Made by a program: the position numbers and the translations under genes | The notes under the pieces: generated by a model | The model's database searches: none | Seen by the model: only the letters and a program-made list of their open reading frames with translations | Told to the model about the DNA's origin: nothing | In this document: positions 25,553 through 32,320 of the stretch, piece by piece | Layout: the number at the start of each line of letters is the position of its first letter | Position numbering within the stretch: the stretch's first letter is position 1 | Assembly: GCA_025463055.1 (NCBI GenBank) | Contig: JAOAPV010000030.1 | Coordinates: 1 to 35,901 of the forward strand | Reading direction: 5' to 3' | Source: Candidatus Acidiferrum typicum | GTDB taxonomy: Bacteria; Acidobacteriota; Terriglobia; Acidiferrales; UBA7541 | DNA: 35,901 bases

Positions 25553-26590
25553 ATGAAAGTTTTACGTGGGGTTTGTCTTGCAGTTCTTCTTTCCTTGCCA
25601 CTTCTCGGGATTGTTGTCTTGGCGAGTCCGCCCGGCAGCGGCTACCACCTGGTAAAGAGCGTTCCTCTAGGTGCAGCACCAGGTGACGCCGAGTACTTTG
25701 ACTATGTTACGGTCGATCCCTCGGCACGCCGCGTCTACATTGCGCATGGCGCCGAGGTGAAAGTGCTTGACGCGGACAACTTCTCTGTTGTGGGTTCCAT
25801 AACCGGGTTCAAGCGTTGCCACGGCGTCGCGCTGGTGCCAGAGCTGAACAAAGGATTCATCACCGACGGCGATGGGGAAAAAGTTATGGTCTTCGATATC
25901 AAAAGCCTTAAGATTACCGGCGAGATTAAAACCTATCCCGACACCGATTCGCTGACCTACGATCCTGCATCGAAGCTGGTGTTTACCTTCAATGGTGACA
26001 GCAAGAATTCGGCGGTCATCGATCCGGTGAAGGAAACAATGATCAAGACCATCGACTTGGGCGGCGCCGTAGAACAGCCAGTCGCGGACGGTAAGGGAAC
26101 GATCTACGATAACAATGAAGAAACCAACGACGTAGTGGTGATCGACACCAAGACGCTGACGGTGAAAACGCGGTGGTCCGTTAAGCCGGCTGGGCAACCG
26201 GTGGCTATTGCGCTCGACCCAGAGCACCATCGCATCTTCTCTGCAGGACGCAAGCCCACTATGTTGGTGATGATGGACGCCGACAACGGAAAAGTGCTTC
26301 AGTCCTTCCCGATCACTGCTGGAGTCGACGCCAACATCTATGACCCCGCAACAGGTTTCGTGTTTTCCTCCACCCGCGCAGGCGTGCTCCACGTTTTCCA
26401 CGAGGACTCGCCGGACAAGCTGAGCCCGGTGGAAGAGATCAAGACCCAATTCGGGGCCAAGACCATGGGACTTGATCCGAAGACGCACAATTTGTTTCTC
26501 GTCACCGCCGATTTCACGCCTCCCAGCGGACCAAAGGGGGACCGCAAAGCCATCAAGGGAACAGCCCGCGTAGTGATTTATGGGCGCTAG
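25553..26590 (+). CDS. secreted YncE-family beta-propeller protein
   Basis: A 345-residue protein with a signal peptide at about residues 1-24 (VCLAVLLSLPLLGIVVLAS). Propeller blades include YVTVDPSARRVYIAHGAEV, GVALVPELNKGFITDGDG, LTYDPASKLVFTFNGDSK, VAIALDPEHHRIFSAGRKP and MGLDPKTHNLFLVTADF. Many Acidobacteriota have such YncE proteins beside Oar-like receptors. It is transcribed away from the receptor and has a strong ribosome binding site. Function and ligand are unknown. Confidence 0.88.
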   Translation: MKVLRGVCLAVLLSLPLLGIVVLASPPGSGYHLVKSVPLGAAPGDAEYFDYVTVDPSARRVYIAHGAEVKVLDADNFSVVGSITGFKRCHGVALVPELNKGFITDGDGEKVMVFDIKSLKITGEIKTYPDTDSLTYDPASKLVFTFNGDSKNSAVIDPVKETMIKTIDLGGAVEQPVADGKGTIYDNNEETNDVVVIDTKTLTVKTRWSVKPAGQPVAIALDPEHHRIFSAGRKPTMLVMMDADNGKVLQSFPITAGVDANIYDPATGFVFSSTRAGVLHVFHEDSPDKLSPVEEIKTQFGAKTMGLDPKTHNLFLVTADFTPPSGPKGDRKAIKGTARVVIYGR

Positions 26591-26649
26591 CAATCTTGGC
26601 GCATAGCAAGGAACCTATAGTGTGAAGTGGCCGGTAGAATCGCCGTGCG

Positions 26650-27953
26650 GTTAACGCGGTGGACTCAACAGGTCGATGCAACACCATCTAATATAAATCT
26701 TCTCTTCAAAGGTGGTGTTTATGGTCCAAGGGAAACGGGCGGGCTTTCTGCGGCGCAGGAGACCGACGTATGGTGCCGTTGGAAGGCGGGGCAGTCACTG
26801 CATATGATTGGGCGCGCCTTCGGCAAGCCACATACATCAATTCACTGTCTGTTGTCGCATCACGGTGGGATTGTCCCGGCAGTGCGTCGGCGCTCGCTGC
26901 TAGCACTCACGCTGGCTGAGCGAGAGGACATTTCTCGAGGGATCGCTTGTGGTTCGTCGATTCGGGATATAGCCAAACATCTGGAGCGCGCTGCGTCGAC
27001 GGTGAGCCGGGAGGTGGCACGGCATGGTGGCCGTCCTGAGTATCGAGCCACTGAAGCGGATCACCAAGCCTGGAGCCAGCCTTGCGGCCCGAGGCGTGCC
27101 TTCTTGCCATCCATGTGAAGTTGCAGAAGATCGTTGCGAGTAAACTGATTCTGGACTGGTCGCCTGAACAGATTTCCGGTTGGCTGAAAATCCAGTATCC
27201 CGATGACGAGAGTATCCATGTGTCCCACGAGACCATTTACCGTAGCCTATTCATCCAAGCACGCGGAGTGCTGAAGAAAGAGCTGATTGGGCACCTGCGG
27301 TCCAAGCGCCGCATACGCCGCTCGCAGCACTCTCGTATGGGCGGACCGTCCCGCGGTCAAATCGTCGATGCTATCTCCATCCGGGAAAGACCCGCAGAAA
27401 TCGAGGATCGCGCCATTCCGGTCATTGGGAGGGCGATCTCATTGGCGGCGCGCGGAACAGTCACATAGCGACCTTGGTGGAACGTCCTTCGCGTTTTACC
27501 ACGCTCGTAAAGGTACGAAGCAAGACACTGCTGTTGTGGTTGCCGCACTTAGCCGGCAGGTCCGCAAGCTCCCAGCATCACTGCGGCGCTCGTTGACGTG
27601 GGACCGCGGGCTGGAGATGGCCAAACACGAGACCTTCACGGTAGCTACGAATGTGAAAGTCTACTTCTGTGATCCTCATAGCCCTTGGCAGCGCGGCACC
27701 AACGAAAACACGAACCGGTTGCTGCGACAATACCTCCCCAAGAGAGCCGACCTTTCCACCTATGCTCAATCAGACCTGGACAAGGTAGCACTCCGTCTAA
27801 GTCAACGCCCGCGAAAGACTCTAGGTTTTGAGACTCCTGCGAGTAGACTTCGAGCTAGTGTTGCGCCGACCCATGGAGCCCGCAGCGCTTACCGGACATC
27901 ATCCTTTCAATAGGGGTACGCCAGAGGTACGCCAAGAAACAGGGCGCGTTAAC
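26650..27953 (+). mobile_element. IS30-family insertion sequence remnant (ends uncertain)
   Basis: It holds the decayed transposase at 26721-27913. Possible terminal inverted repeats are GTTAACGCG at 26650-26658 and CGCGTTAAC at 27945-27953, but these contain the palindrome GTTAAC and may be chance. The short direct repeat GGTACGCCA occurs twice near the right end (about 27915-27935). No target-site duplication was identified. Confidence 0.45.
26721..27913 (+). pseudogene. IS30-family transposase, broken by four frameshifts
   Basis: The pieces join into one IS30 transposase: MVQGKRAG, then LSAAQETDVWCRWKAGQSLH with the N-terminal helix-turn-helix (IRDIAKHLERAASTVSREV), then LRPEACLLAIHVKLQ and LDWSPEQISGWLK, then HWEGDLIGGARNSHIATLV (first catalytic Asp), then SLTWDRGLEMAKHETFT (second Asp), FCDPHSPWQRGTNENTNRL (catalytic Glu region) and RPRKTLGFETPA. 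Each junction needs one missing base to restore the frame: near 26745, near 27075, near 27421 and near 27525. The catalytic residues are still present, so decay is recent. It cannot be expressed as one protein as it stands. Confidence 0.85.
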
Positions 27954-27977
27954 TGATTGAAATTGCAATCGATAAAA

Positions 27978-28004
27978 TGGTGGAGGCGGGGGGAGTCGAA
28001 CCCC
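27978..28004 (-). other. 3' end fragment of a tmRNA or tRNA (likely attachment site)
   Basis: On the - strand the sequence reads GGGGTTCGACTCCCC followed by CCGCCTCCACCA: a T-arm with a TTCGACT loop and the 3' acceptor strand with CCA. The acceptor strand has T70 and A73, as in tmRNA and tRNA-Ala (G3-U70). No matching 5' half is present on the - strand upstream (28005-28120). Integrases commonly recombine at such 3' ends, so this is best explained as an att site left by an element. tmRNA is favoured over tRNA-Ala by the CGCCTCCACCA end. Confidence 0.6.
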
Positions 28005-28330
28005 ATACTGCTCTTTAGATTGTGTAAGTTACTGATTCTATGAAGTAATAGAACCCGTCAAATTCACGCAATTATGGAATGTGGACCCGTTTTGGACCCA
28101 GAACATCCCCGGCCTTACACTCTCACAACCTGCCGCTCAGTATCCTAGGGCGCCAGTCTCTTTGATCGTCGTGCCCAGGTAATCTTGCCATCAGGCTCCA
28201 TTTTCTCTAAGAGTCCAGTGTGGAGTTCGGTTCAACCCGACTCGTACGATTGCATTGCAGCCTTCCAGTGCATCCATCTAGAATTGAAATGTGCAGTTCC
28301 CTGCGTACCTAATTATTTCGGGAGGGAGTC
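28005..28330. other. gene-free stretch beside the attachment-site fragment
   Basis: No convincing gene. On the - strand a short tail, FWVQNGSTFHN followed by about 10 residues and a stop at 28038, sits just before the tRNA-like fragment; such tails resemble the last residues of tyrosine integrases that target tRNA genes, but it is too short to assign. The last 15 bases hold the ribosome binding site GGGAGGGAG of the next gene. Confidence 0.3.
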
Positions 28331-28648
28331 ATGGCAGACATCGAGCGAATTAGCGCTCAACAAGCGCATACAAAAGCCGAGTCGAACCAAGCCTTGTTGG
28401 TCTGCGCTTATGAGGACGAGGCCAAATGCCGGATGCTAAATCTGGACGGGTCCATATCCTTCGCCAGCTTGCAGTCCCGAGCGGCGTCACTGCCAAAGAC
28501 TCAGGAAATCATCTTCTATTGAGCTTGACCCGCCGAAGCGAGCGCTGTCGGTCAGGCAGCGAAGTACCAGGCGCAAGGCTTTACGAATGTCAAGGTGCTG
28601 AAAGGCGGGGTCGAGGCGTGGAAGGCTGCGGGATACTCGATGAATTGA
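28331..28648 (+). CDS. rhodanese-like protein with two in-frame UGA codons (possible UxU selenoprotein)
   Basis: One continuous frame of 105 codons from ATG 28331 (ribosome binding site GGGAGGGAG) to TGA 28646-28648, interrupted only by TGA at 28520-28522 and 28526-28528. Before them the protein reads MADIERISAQQAH ... LLVCAYEDEAKCRM ... SLPKTQEIIFY, and after them PAEASAVGQAAKYQAQGF, TNVKVLKGGVEAWKAAGY: a complete single rhodanese domain. Rhodaneses of this type carry Tyr-Cys-x-Cys-Pro at this point, so both UGA codons fall at expected cysteines (codons 64 and 66), the first being the catalytic persulfide cysteine. A hairpin starts directly after the first UGA. Either both UGAs encode selenocysteine, or two TGC codons mutated to TGA and this is a pseudogene. 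Without readthrough a 63-residue inactive fragment results. Confidence 0.65.
28523..28557 (+). promoter_or_regulatory. candidate bacterial SECIS hairpin
   Basis: Bases 28523-28530 (GCTTGACC) pair with 28550-28557 (GGTCAGGC) in an 8-bp stem with one G-U pair. Inside, AGC (28537-28539) pairs with GCT (28544-28546) around a GAGC loop. The apical loop begins 17 nt after the first UGA, and its first base is G, both within what is known of bacterial SECIS elements. The second UGA lies inside the lower stem. This is a hand-drawn fold. Confidence 0.4.
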
Positions 28649-28843
28649 TGGCTTCGACGTGATTTGCACCATACTTATGCAGCCCATACAATCACCGTAT
28701 GCAGCAGTTCCCAACCATCCGCCTCGTTCCCACGCGTGTCGCCGCTCCTTTCGATCACTAATAGGTGTGGTATGTGAACGTCATTTGGCCTGTGGGAAAA
28801 ACGCTCACTCCAATTGACACGAGCTCCCTCCGGATGACACGAT

Positions 28844-28884
28844 TTGAACGCTGCACTTGTTCTCTCAATGGAGAGGAGTGCAGC
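28844..28884 (+). repeat. structured RNA repeat, copy 1 (ribosome-binding-site hairpin)
   Basis: CTGCACT (28851-28857) pairs with AGTGCAG (28877-28883), and TCTC (28861-28864) pairs with GAGA (28871-28874) around a TCAATG loop. The ribosome binding site GAGAGGAG of the gene starting at 28887 lies inside the 3' strand. A second copy at 29562-29602 keeps the loop and the GAGAGGAG and has a compensatory change in the lower stem. Confidence 0.6.
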
Positions 28885-28886
28885 GA

Positions 28887-29075
28887 GTGCCCAAGCCCAG
28901 AACCCCAAACAAGCCAACCTACCGCAACATCTCCATGCAAGTCACAGTCACGCTGATACTGCTGCTGGCATCCCTCTTTGTGATTCTGTCCGGCCAATAT
29001 GACCCTAACTCTCAGCACTGGGCGTTTGCTACGGTCGGAACCATCCTCGGCTATTGGTTGAAGGGGCGGCGGTAG
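28887..29075 (+). CDS. small membrane protein
   Basis: A 62-residue protein starting at GTG 28887, 8 bp after GAGAGGAG. A basic N-terminus (PKPRTPNKPTYRN) is followed by one membrane helix (VTLILLLASLFVILSG), a short linker and FATVGTILGYWLKGRR, a second hydrophobic stretch with a basic end. I do not know the function. Its ribosome binding site is within a hairpin, so translation may be controlled by RNA structure. Confidence 0.6.
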   Translation: MPKPRTPNKPTYRNISMQVTVTLILLLASLFVILSGQYDPNSQHWAFATVGTILGYWLKGRR

Positions 29076-29292
29076 TCATGGACCCTTTTTGCGGCTGTGG
29101 CGGAATCGTTGACGCTGGCCTTTGAAATACCCGCAGCTAACGAAATTTGGCCGCGCCCTGACACGTACCTGTCCTCAAATTGTTCGTATGTACAGTAGAA
29201 AAAGATTTCCCTGCTGGTTAGTCTACGACTCGGATGGAAATTATTTTTCATCCCGCCGCTTTTCGGGGCCATCCGATTACGGCGAGTTGACC

Positions 29293-29365
29293 GCTCCTGT
29301 AGCTCAGAAGGACAGAGCGCCCTAGTCTCACGGGGAGGTCGCGAGTTCGAGTCTCGCCAGGAGCC
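29293..29365 (+). tRNA. tRNA-like gene, possibly tRNA-Glu(CTC), with a weak anticodon stem
   Basis: The acceptor arms GCTCCTG and CAGGAGC pair over 7 bp, the D-stem GCTC/GAGC over 4 bp and the T-stem GCGAG/CTCGC over 5 bp around TTCGAGT. The anticodon arm (CCCTA, GTCTCAC, GGGGA) forms only about three pairs and seems one base short if the usual AGGTC variable loop is used. The loop GTCTCAC would give anticodon CTC. CCA is not encoded. It may be a functional tRNA with an odd arm or a tRNA pseudogene. Confidence 0.6.
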
Positions 29366-29561
29366 CTCTCTTTCGTCTGTGTATTTTGCTTCAGACCTCA
29401 GTGCAATCGCAAGTGGTGAGAAGTACAGGTTTCGGGAACCGTCCGAACGGACCAAGGACTTCTGGGGTTCCTCAAAATTAGTATAGCCGTGTTTTGGGTC
29501 GCCTCAGTTTTTCCACGGATACGACGCCCGTGATTGACTGGACTCATTTCGATGCTATGTT

Positions 29562-29602
29562 TTGAATGCTTGCGCGTTGCTCTTCAATCGAGAGGAGCGC
29601 TG
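29562..29602 (+). repeat. structured RNA repeat, copy 2
   Basis: It aligns with 28844-28884: TTTGAATGCT, then GCG (29574-29576) and CGC (29598-29600) as lower stem, CTCT (29580-29583) and AGAG (29591-29594) as upper stem, loop TCAATCG. The lower-stem pair that is A-U in copy 1 (GCAC/GTGC) is G-C here. It precedes the small hydrophobic peptide gene at 29600. Confidence 0.55.
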
Positions 29603-29737
29603 ACAATCTCAGAAATCATCACAGCTCTAAATCAGTCCCGACGCATTTTCCCGCCACTCAAGAAACTCCTCTTTGAAGCCTTCTGGTTTGTGTTCGCGGC
29701 GGTTGAAATCGTTCGGTTTCTGCGGAGCCTTCTTTGA
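29600..29737 (+). CDS. small hydrophobic amphipathic peptide, repeat family copy 1
   Basis: A 45-residue peptide if it starts at CTG 29600, just after GAGAGGAG; an in-frame ATG at 29552 is another option. The core LNQSRRIFPPLKKLLFEAF, then WFVFAAVEIVRFLRSLL, is a basic amphipathic segment followed by a hydrophobic helix. Copies at 33416, 29991 and 34855 differ from it mostly at synonymous positions, which argues that it is or was translated. The composition resembles small membrane-active peptides, but I do not recognise a family. Confidence 0.5.
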   Translation: MTISEIITALNQSRRIFPPLKKLLFEAFWFVFAAVEIVRFLRSLL

Positions 29738-29789
29738 CTTGAATTCTTGCCTCGGCGTCCCTTCCGTCTCCCTTTTCATCTAATTTGCA

Positions 29790-29954
29790 ATGGCTTTGCA
29801 ATCTCCCGATGAACGGAAAAATGTTTGTCGCTGGGTCAGTCTTGCGCTCATTATTCTCATACTCTTGCTGGGAATCATGTTTGTGAGAAACAAAGCTCCG
29901 CACAAACGAGAGACCGAAAATATCGCTAAAGTCTTCCAGTCTGAAGATGCGTGA
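29790..29954 (+). CDS. single-pass membrane microprotein
   Basis: A 54-residue frame from ATG 29790 to TGA 29954. A polar N-terminus (ALQSPDERKNVCRW) precedes one strong membrane helix (VSLALIILILLLGIMFV) and a charged tail (RNKAPHKRETENIAKVF). No clear ribosome binding site. Function unknown. Confidence 0.4.
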   Translation: MALQSPDERKNVCRWVSLALIILILLLGIMFVRNKAPHKRETENIAKVFQSEDA

Positions 29955-29990
29955 ACGGTCTTAAATCGCCACGTCTCACTGTAAGCGCGA

Positions 29991-30041
29991 ATCGTGGTTG
30001 CCGCCGTTGAAATCGTGCGGTTTCTCAGAAGCCTGTTATAG
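29991..30041 (+). repeat. hydrophobic peptide repeat, copy 3 (3' part only)
   Basis: It encodes VAAVEIVRFLRSLL and a TAG stop in one frame. Compared with 29700-29737 most differences are synonymous (for example CTGCGG to CTCAGA, CTTCTT to CTGTTA). It ends 8 bp before the ATG of the DNA-ligase fragment. Confidence 0.6.
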
Positions 30042-30049
30042 ATAATGGT

Positions 30050-30321
30050 ATGAAGCGAAGCGCCGCAGCTCGCCTGGATACTCTTCCGAAAAGAAAGCTG
30101 ATTTCATCGAACCAATGGAGTGTGCTCTTGTTCCAAGCCTTCCCGAAGGACCGCAGTGGACCTATGAAGTAAAGCTGGACTGATACCGTGCCATCGGCGT
30201 TAAATCCAGTCGCGAAACGATTCGGTATTCGCGGAACCACAAGAACTTCAACAAACGATTCCCGCAGATCGCCGAGGCGCTCAGTAATGACGTTGGGCGT
30301 CTACATGATTCGCCGGATTAA
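30050..30321 (+). pseudogene. ATP-dependent DNA ligase fragment (N-terminal, catalytic-lysine part)
   Basis: From ATG 30050 the frame reads MKRSAAARLDTLPKRK; one missing base near 30096 then leads into ADFIEPMECALVPSLPEGPQ, WTYEVKLD, a TGA stop, then YRAIGVKSSRETIRYSRN and NFNKRFPQIAEALSN. The motif EVKLDGYRA is the nucleotidyl-acceptor site of LigD-type ATP-dependent ligases; its lysine is kept, but the following glycine codon has become TGA. The homology ends after about 85 residues. With a frameshift, an internal stop and truncation it is a pseudogene. A possible C-terminal partner lies at 34443. Confidence 0.75.
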
Positions 30322-30353
30322 CGGGGCAGTTTTGAATTGATAGGAACTACCGC

Positions 30354-30554
30354 ATGGACCAGTGCTCCGAGTGGTACACGCGGAAACGGTCGCGCCTGTT
30401 GGCTTTCTGGGTCGTCGGGAATTTGGTGCTCATCGCTGTTGCCTTCTCTCTTAACTGGAAGTTCGGTGTTGCTTGGACTGTGCTTGCAGTATTGGGATTC
30501 ATTGTCGGTGAAAAGCTGTTGCTCCGTCGCGTTGACGACGCAGCTCCAAGATAG
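30354..30554 (+). CDS. small two-helix membrane protein
   Basis: A 66-residue protein from ATG 30354. The N-terminus DQCSEWYTRKRSR is basic, and two membrane helices follow (LLAFWVVGNLVLIAVAF and VAWTVLAVLGFIVG), ending in a basic tail. Only a weak AGGA lies upstream. Function unknown. Confidence 0.5.
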   Translation: MDQCSEWYTRKRSRLLAFWVVGNLVLIAVAFSLNWKFGVAWTVLAVLGFIVGEKLLLRRVDDAAPR

Positions 30555-31014
30555 GGTTCATTGCCGCGGCGCTCGAACCGCCTATCGATTCCTCAGTTGC
30601 ACCAATCGTTGTGTCCTTCCCTACGCTTGCGCCGCTAACGACTAATTGCACCTACCGGAAATCAGGTAGACTTCTTCAATATTCGGGCATGGCCGTGTCA
30701 CGAGATTTGTTACTTTCCTAAGTGGTTGCAAGCTGCGTAAGGAACCAAACTGAGACCCACTCCAGCTAGGACGGTATTCACAGCTCCATAAATCCATGCG
30801 AACCTCAACTTAGGGTGGCTACTCCTACTAGTTCCTTCTAAACACTCCATGACGACGGTCCTGCTAAACACCAAGGCCGCCCCTCTCTGACCCTCGTCTG
30901 AAAATGCCAACGGGAGCCACTCACCCGGTTTTCTTACAACTGCTGTGGGGAGGATTTAGCATGATTCCTTCCCTAGCTACCGTGGCTGAAACAACGAGCC
31001 GAATGAGGTGCTAA
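30555..31014. other. intergenic stretch with a doubtful - strand microprotein
   Basis: 460 bp without a firm gene. On the - strand a 46-codon frame (30850-30710) contains one hydrophobic helix (FAWIYGAVNTVLAGVGLSL) with AGGA 8 bp before its ATG; it may be real, but support is slight. A GAGGTG near 31003 is the ribosome binding site of the gene at 31015. Confidence 0.3.
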
Positions 31015-31524
31015 ATGCAAAAAAGATGGATGCTTGCCCCAATCACGCTACTTGGGCTCAGCCTCGTGGTAAATGTTCCAACTCCAGCTCAAAACACCGG
31101 CAACGCCGCGCAGGAATCGAACGATCAGATGAAGAAAAAGGCTGTGGCGGAAAAGAAGGCGGCGGCGGCAAAGGAAAAGTGGATCAAGGCACAAGAAAAT
31201 ACAAAGAACAAACAAGAGGACCTCGCCAAGGCCAAAAAGGAGCAAGAGCAGGCTCGCATTGCAGCACGGCAGGCGCAGGATGCACGCGACAAGCTGAAGC
31301 AACCAGTGCCGTCGTCAGCTAAAGCTAGTGAGAACCAGTCGAGCGCAGAGATCAAGCAGGACGCAATTATCGAGAAAAAAGCGGCGGAGGCTAAGGAAAA
31401 ATGGGCTAAGGCGCAGGAGAATACCAAGCGCAAGCGAGCAGACCTCAAGGAAGCCAAGGAAGATGAAGAAAAGGCCCGCGCCGAAGCCCAACGGACCCAG
31501 GCGGAAAGCGATGCGGTGAAATGA
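31015..31524 (+). CDS. secreted Lys/Glu/Ala-rich coiled-coil protein with internal duplication
   Basis: A 169-residue protein. A signal peptide covers about residues 1-25 (MLAPITLLGLSLVVNVPTPAQ). The rest is highly charged coiled coil. Two halves repeat each other: EKKAAAAKEKWIKAQENTK (about 47-65) and EKKAAEAKEKWAKAQENTK (about 119-137), each followed by a related charged segment. GAGGTG precedes the ATG. It is probably a periplasmic structural or stress protein; no family is recognised. Confidence 0.7.
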   Translation: MQKRWMLAPITLLGLSLVVNVPTPAQNTGNAAQESNDQMKKKAVAEKKAAAAKEKWIKAQENTKNKQEDLAKAKKEQEQARIAARQAQDARDKLKQPVPSSAKASENQSSAEIKQDAIIEKKAAEAKEKWAKAQENTKRKRADLKEAKEDEEKARAEAQRTQAESDAVK

Positions 31525-31567
31525 TGTGCGATGTCTGTCTAAAGTACATTCCAAAGGAGACCGGATA

Positions 31568-31786
31568 ATGAATGCCAAGATTATTACGTTTTCATCTCGC
31601 GGCGATACCACGCTTCTCGAATACGATCCGGCAACTGTCGACATGGACGATGTGAACAAGCTGATTTCGGAATACGAAGCGAGGACAGGAGCACAGCCGT
31701 TTGACGTGAAAACCGGTGAACGCATTGAGAAGGTTACGCGGGATCAGAGCGAAGTGCTCATGGTTCATCCGGTGGCAGGCGGTTGA
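31568..31786 (+). CDS. conserved small hypothetical protein
   Basis: A 72-residue protein with a strong ribosome binding site (AAAGGAGA at 31551-31558) before ATG 31568. Sequence highlights are KIITFSSRGDTTLLEYDPAT, ISEYEARTGAQPFD and EVLMVHPVAGG. It is soluble and acidic. I do not recognise a function; it follows the coiled-coil gene by 43 bp and may be co-transcribed. Confidence 0.6.
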   Translation: MNAKIITFSSRGDTTLLEYDPATVDMDDVNKLISEYEARTGAQPFDVKTGERIEKVTRDQSEVLMVHPVAGG

Positions 31787-31827
31787 TCGGGCTAGAGGCT
31801 GGCAGGTCCGCCGTGTTTCTGGAAGTG

Positions 31828-32310
31828 ATGGCTGTAACCCTCTCGTGTGTGGTTTTTGTCCTGATGTGGGGAATTGTGTTTGTTTGCTCGCAGCGGCTGT
31901 TTCTTGGAGAAATCGTCTTACCGCAACAACCACAGCATAATCGCCCAATTTGGGGTTTCGTCGACTACTTTGAAAATAATTGTCCTCAGGATGTAAGAAA
32001 TCAGGCCCAAAGCTATCTGCTGCGCACCGTGGCCCTCACTAATGCCACCGCGATGGGCGACGGTTACCTCCTGAATGTGGGTACAAACACATTCCACGTG
32101 CGCGACAGATATGTGACTCGGCTTCGAGGAGGGAAAGACGCCAAATCCCGTCACGAGCAGACGTGCTTTTTCGTAGCGAACCAGGGGATGCCGAGCGCGG
32201 AGCAAATTGCTACCGCGTTACTGATGCTCAAGAATGACCCGACGCTGTTCGATAAGTGGGCCGTTAAGGACGGAGAGTTATTCAAGGCCGATGGCCAAAT
32301 TTTCGGTTGA
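31828..32310 (+). CDS. membrane-anchored protein, tandem paralogue 1
   Basis: A 160-residue protein. I use ATG 31828; a TTG at 31783 overlapping the previous stop is possible. One N-terminal membrane helix (LSCVVFVLMWGIVFVCS) is followed by a soluble domain with SYLLRTVALTNATAMGDGYL, TCFFVANQGMPSAEQIATAL and LKNDPTLFDKWAVKDG. The soluble domain is clearly related to the next gene (32321-32653). Function unknown. Confidence 0.55.
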   Translation: MAVTLSCVVFVLMWGIVFVCSQRLFLGEIVLPQQPQHNRPIWGFVDYFENNCPQDVRNQAQSYLLRTVALTNATAMGDGYLLNVGTNTFHVRDRYVTRLRGGKDAKSRHEQTCFFVANQGMPSAEQIATALLMLKNDPTLFDKWAVKDGELFKADGQIFG

Positions 32311-32320
32311 TCGGTTCGCG

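Noticed and set aside
28185-28439. 84-codon + strand frame starting MPSGSIF
   Set aside because: It overlaps the rhodanese reading frame, which has a strong ribosome binding site and family motifs.
29122-29325. 67-codon + strand frame starting MKYPQLTKFG
   Set aside because: It runs into the 5' half of the tRNA-like gene and has no ribosome binding site or recognisable motif.
29051-29455. 134-codon - strand frame over the tRNA-like gene
   Set aside because: Its middle (WRDSNSRPPRETRALCPSEL) is the typical antisense translation of a tRNA gene.
30094-30321. TGA in the DNA-ligase fragment as a selenocysteine codon
   Set aside because: It replaces the invariant glycine of EVKLDGYR (GGA to TGA), not a cysteine, and the gene also has a frameshift and truncation, so it is plain decay.
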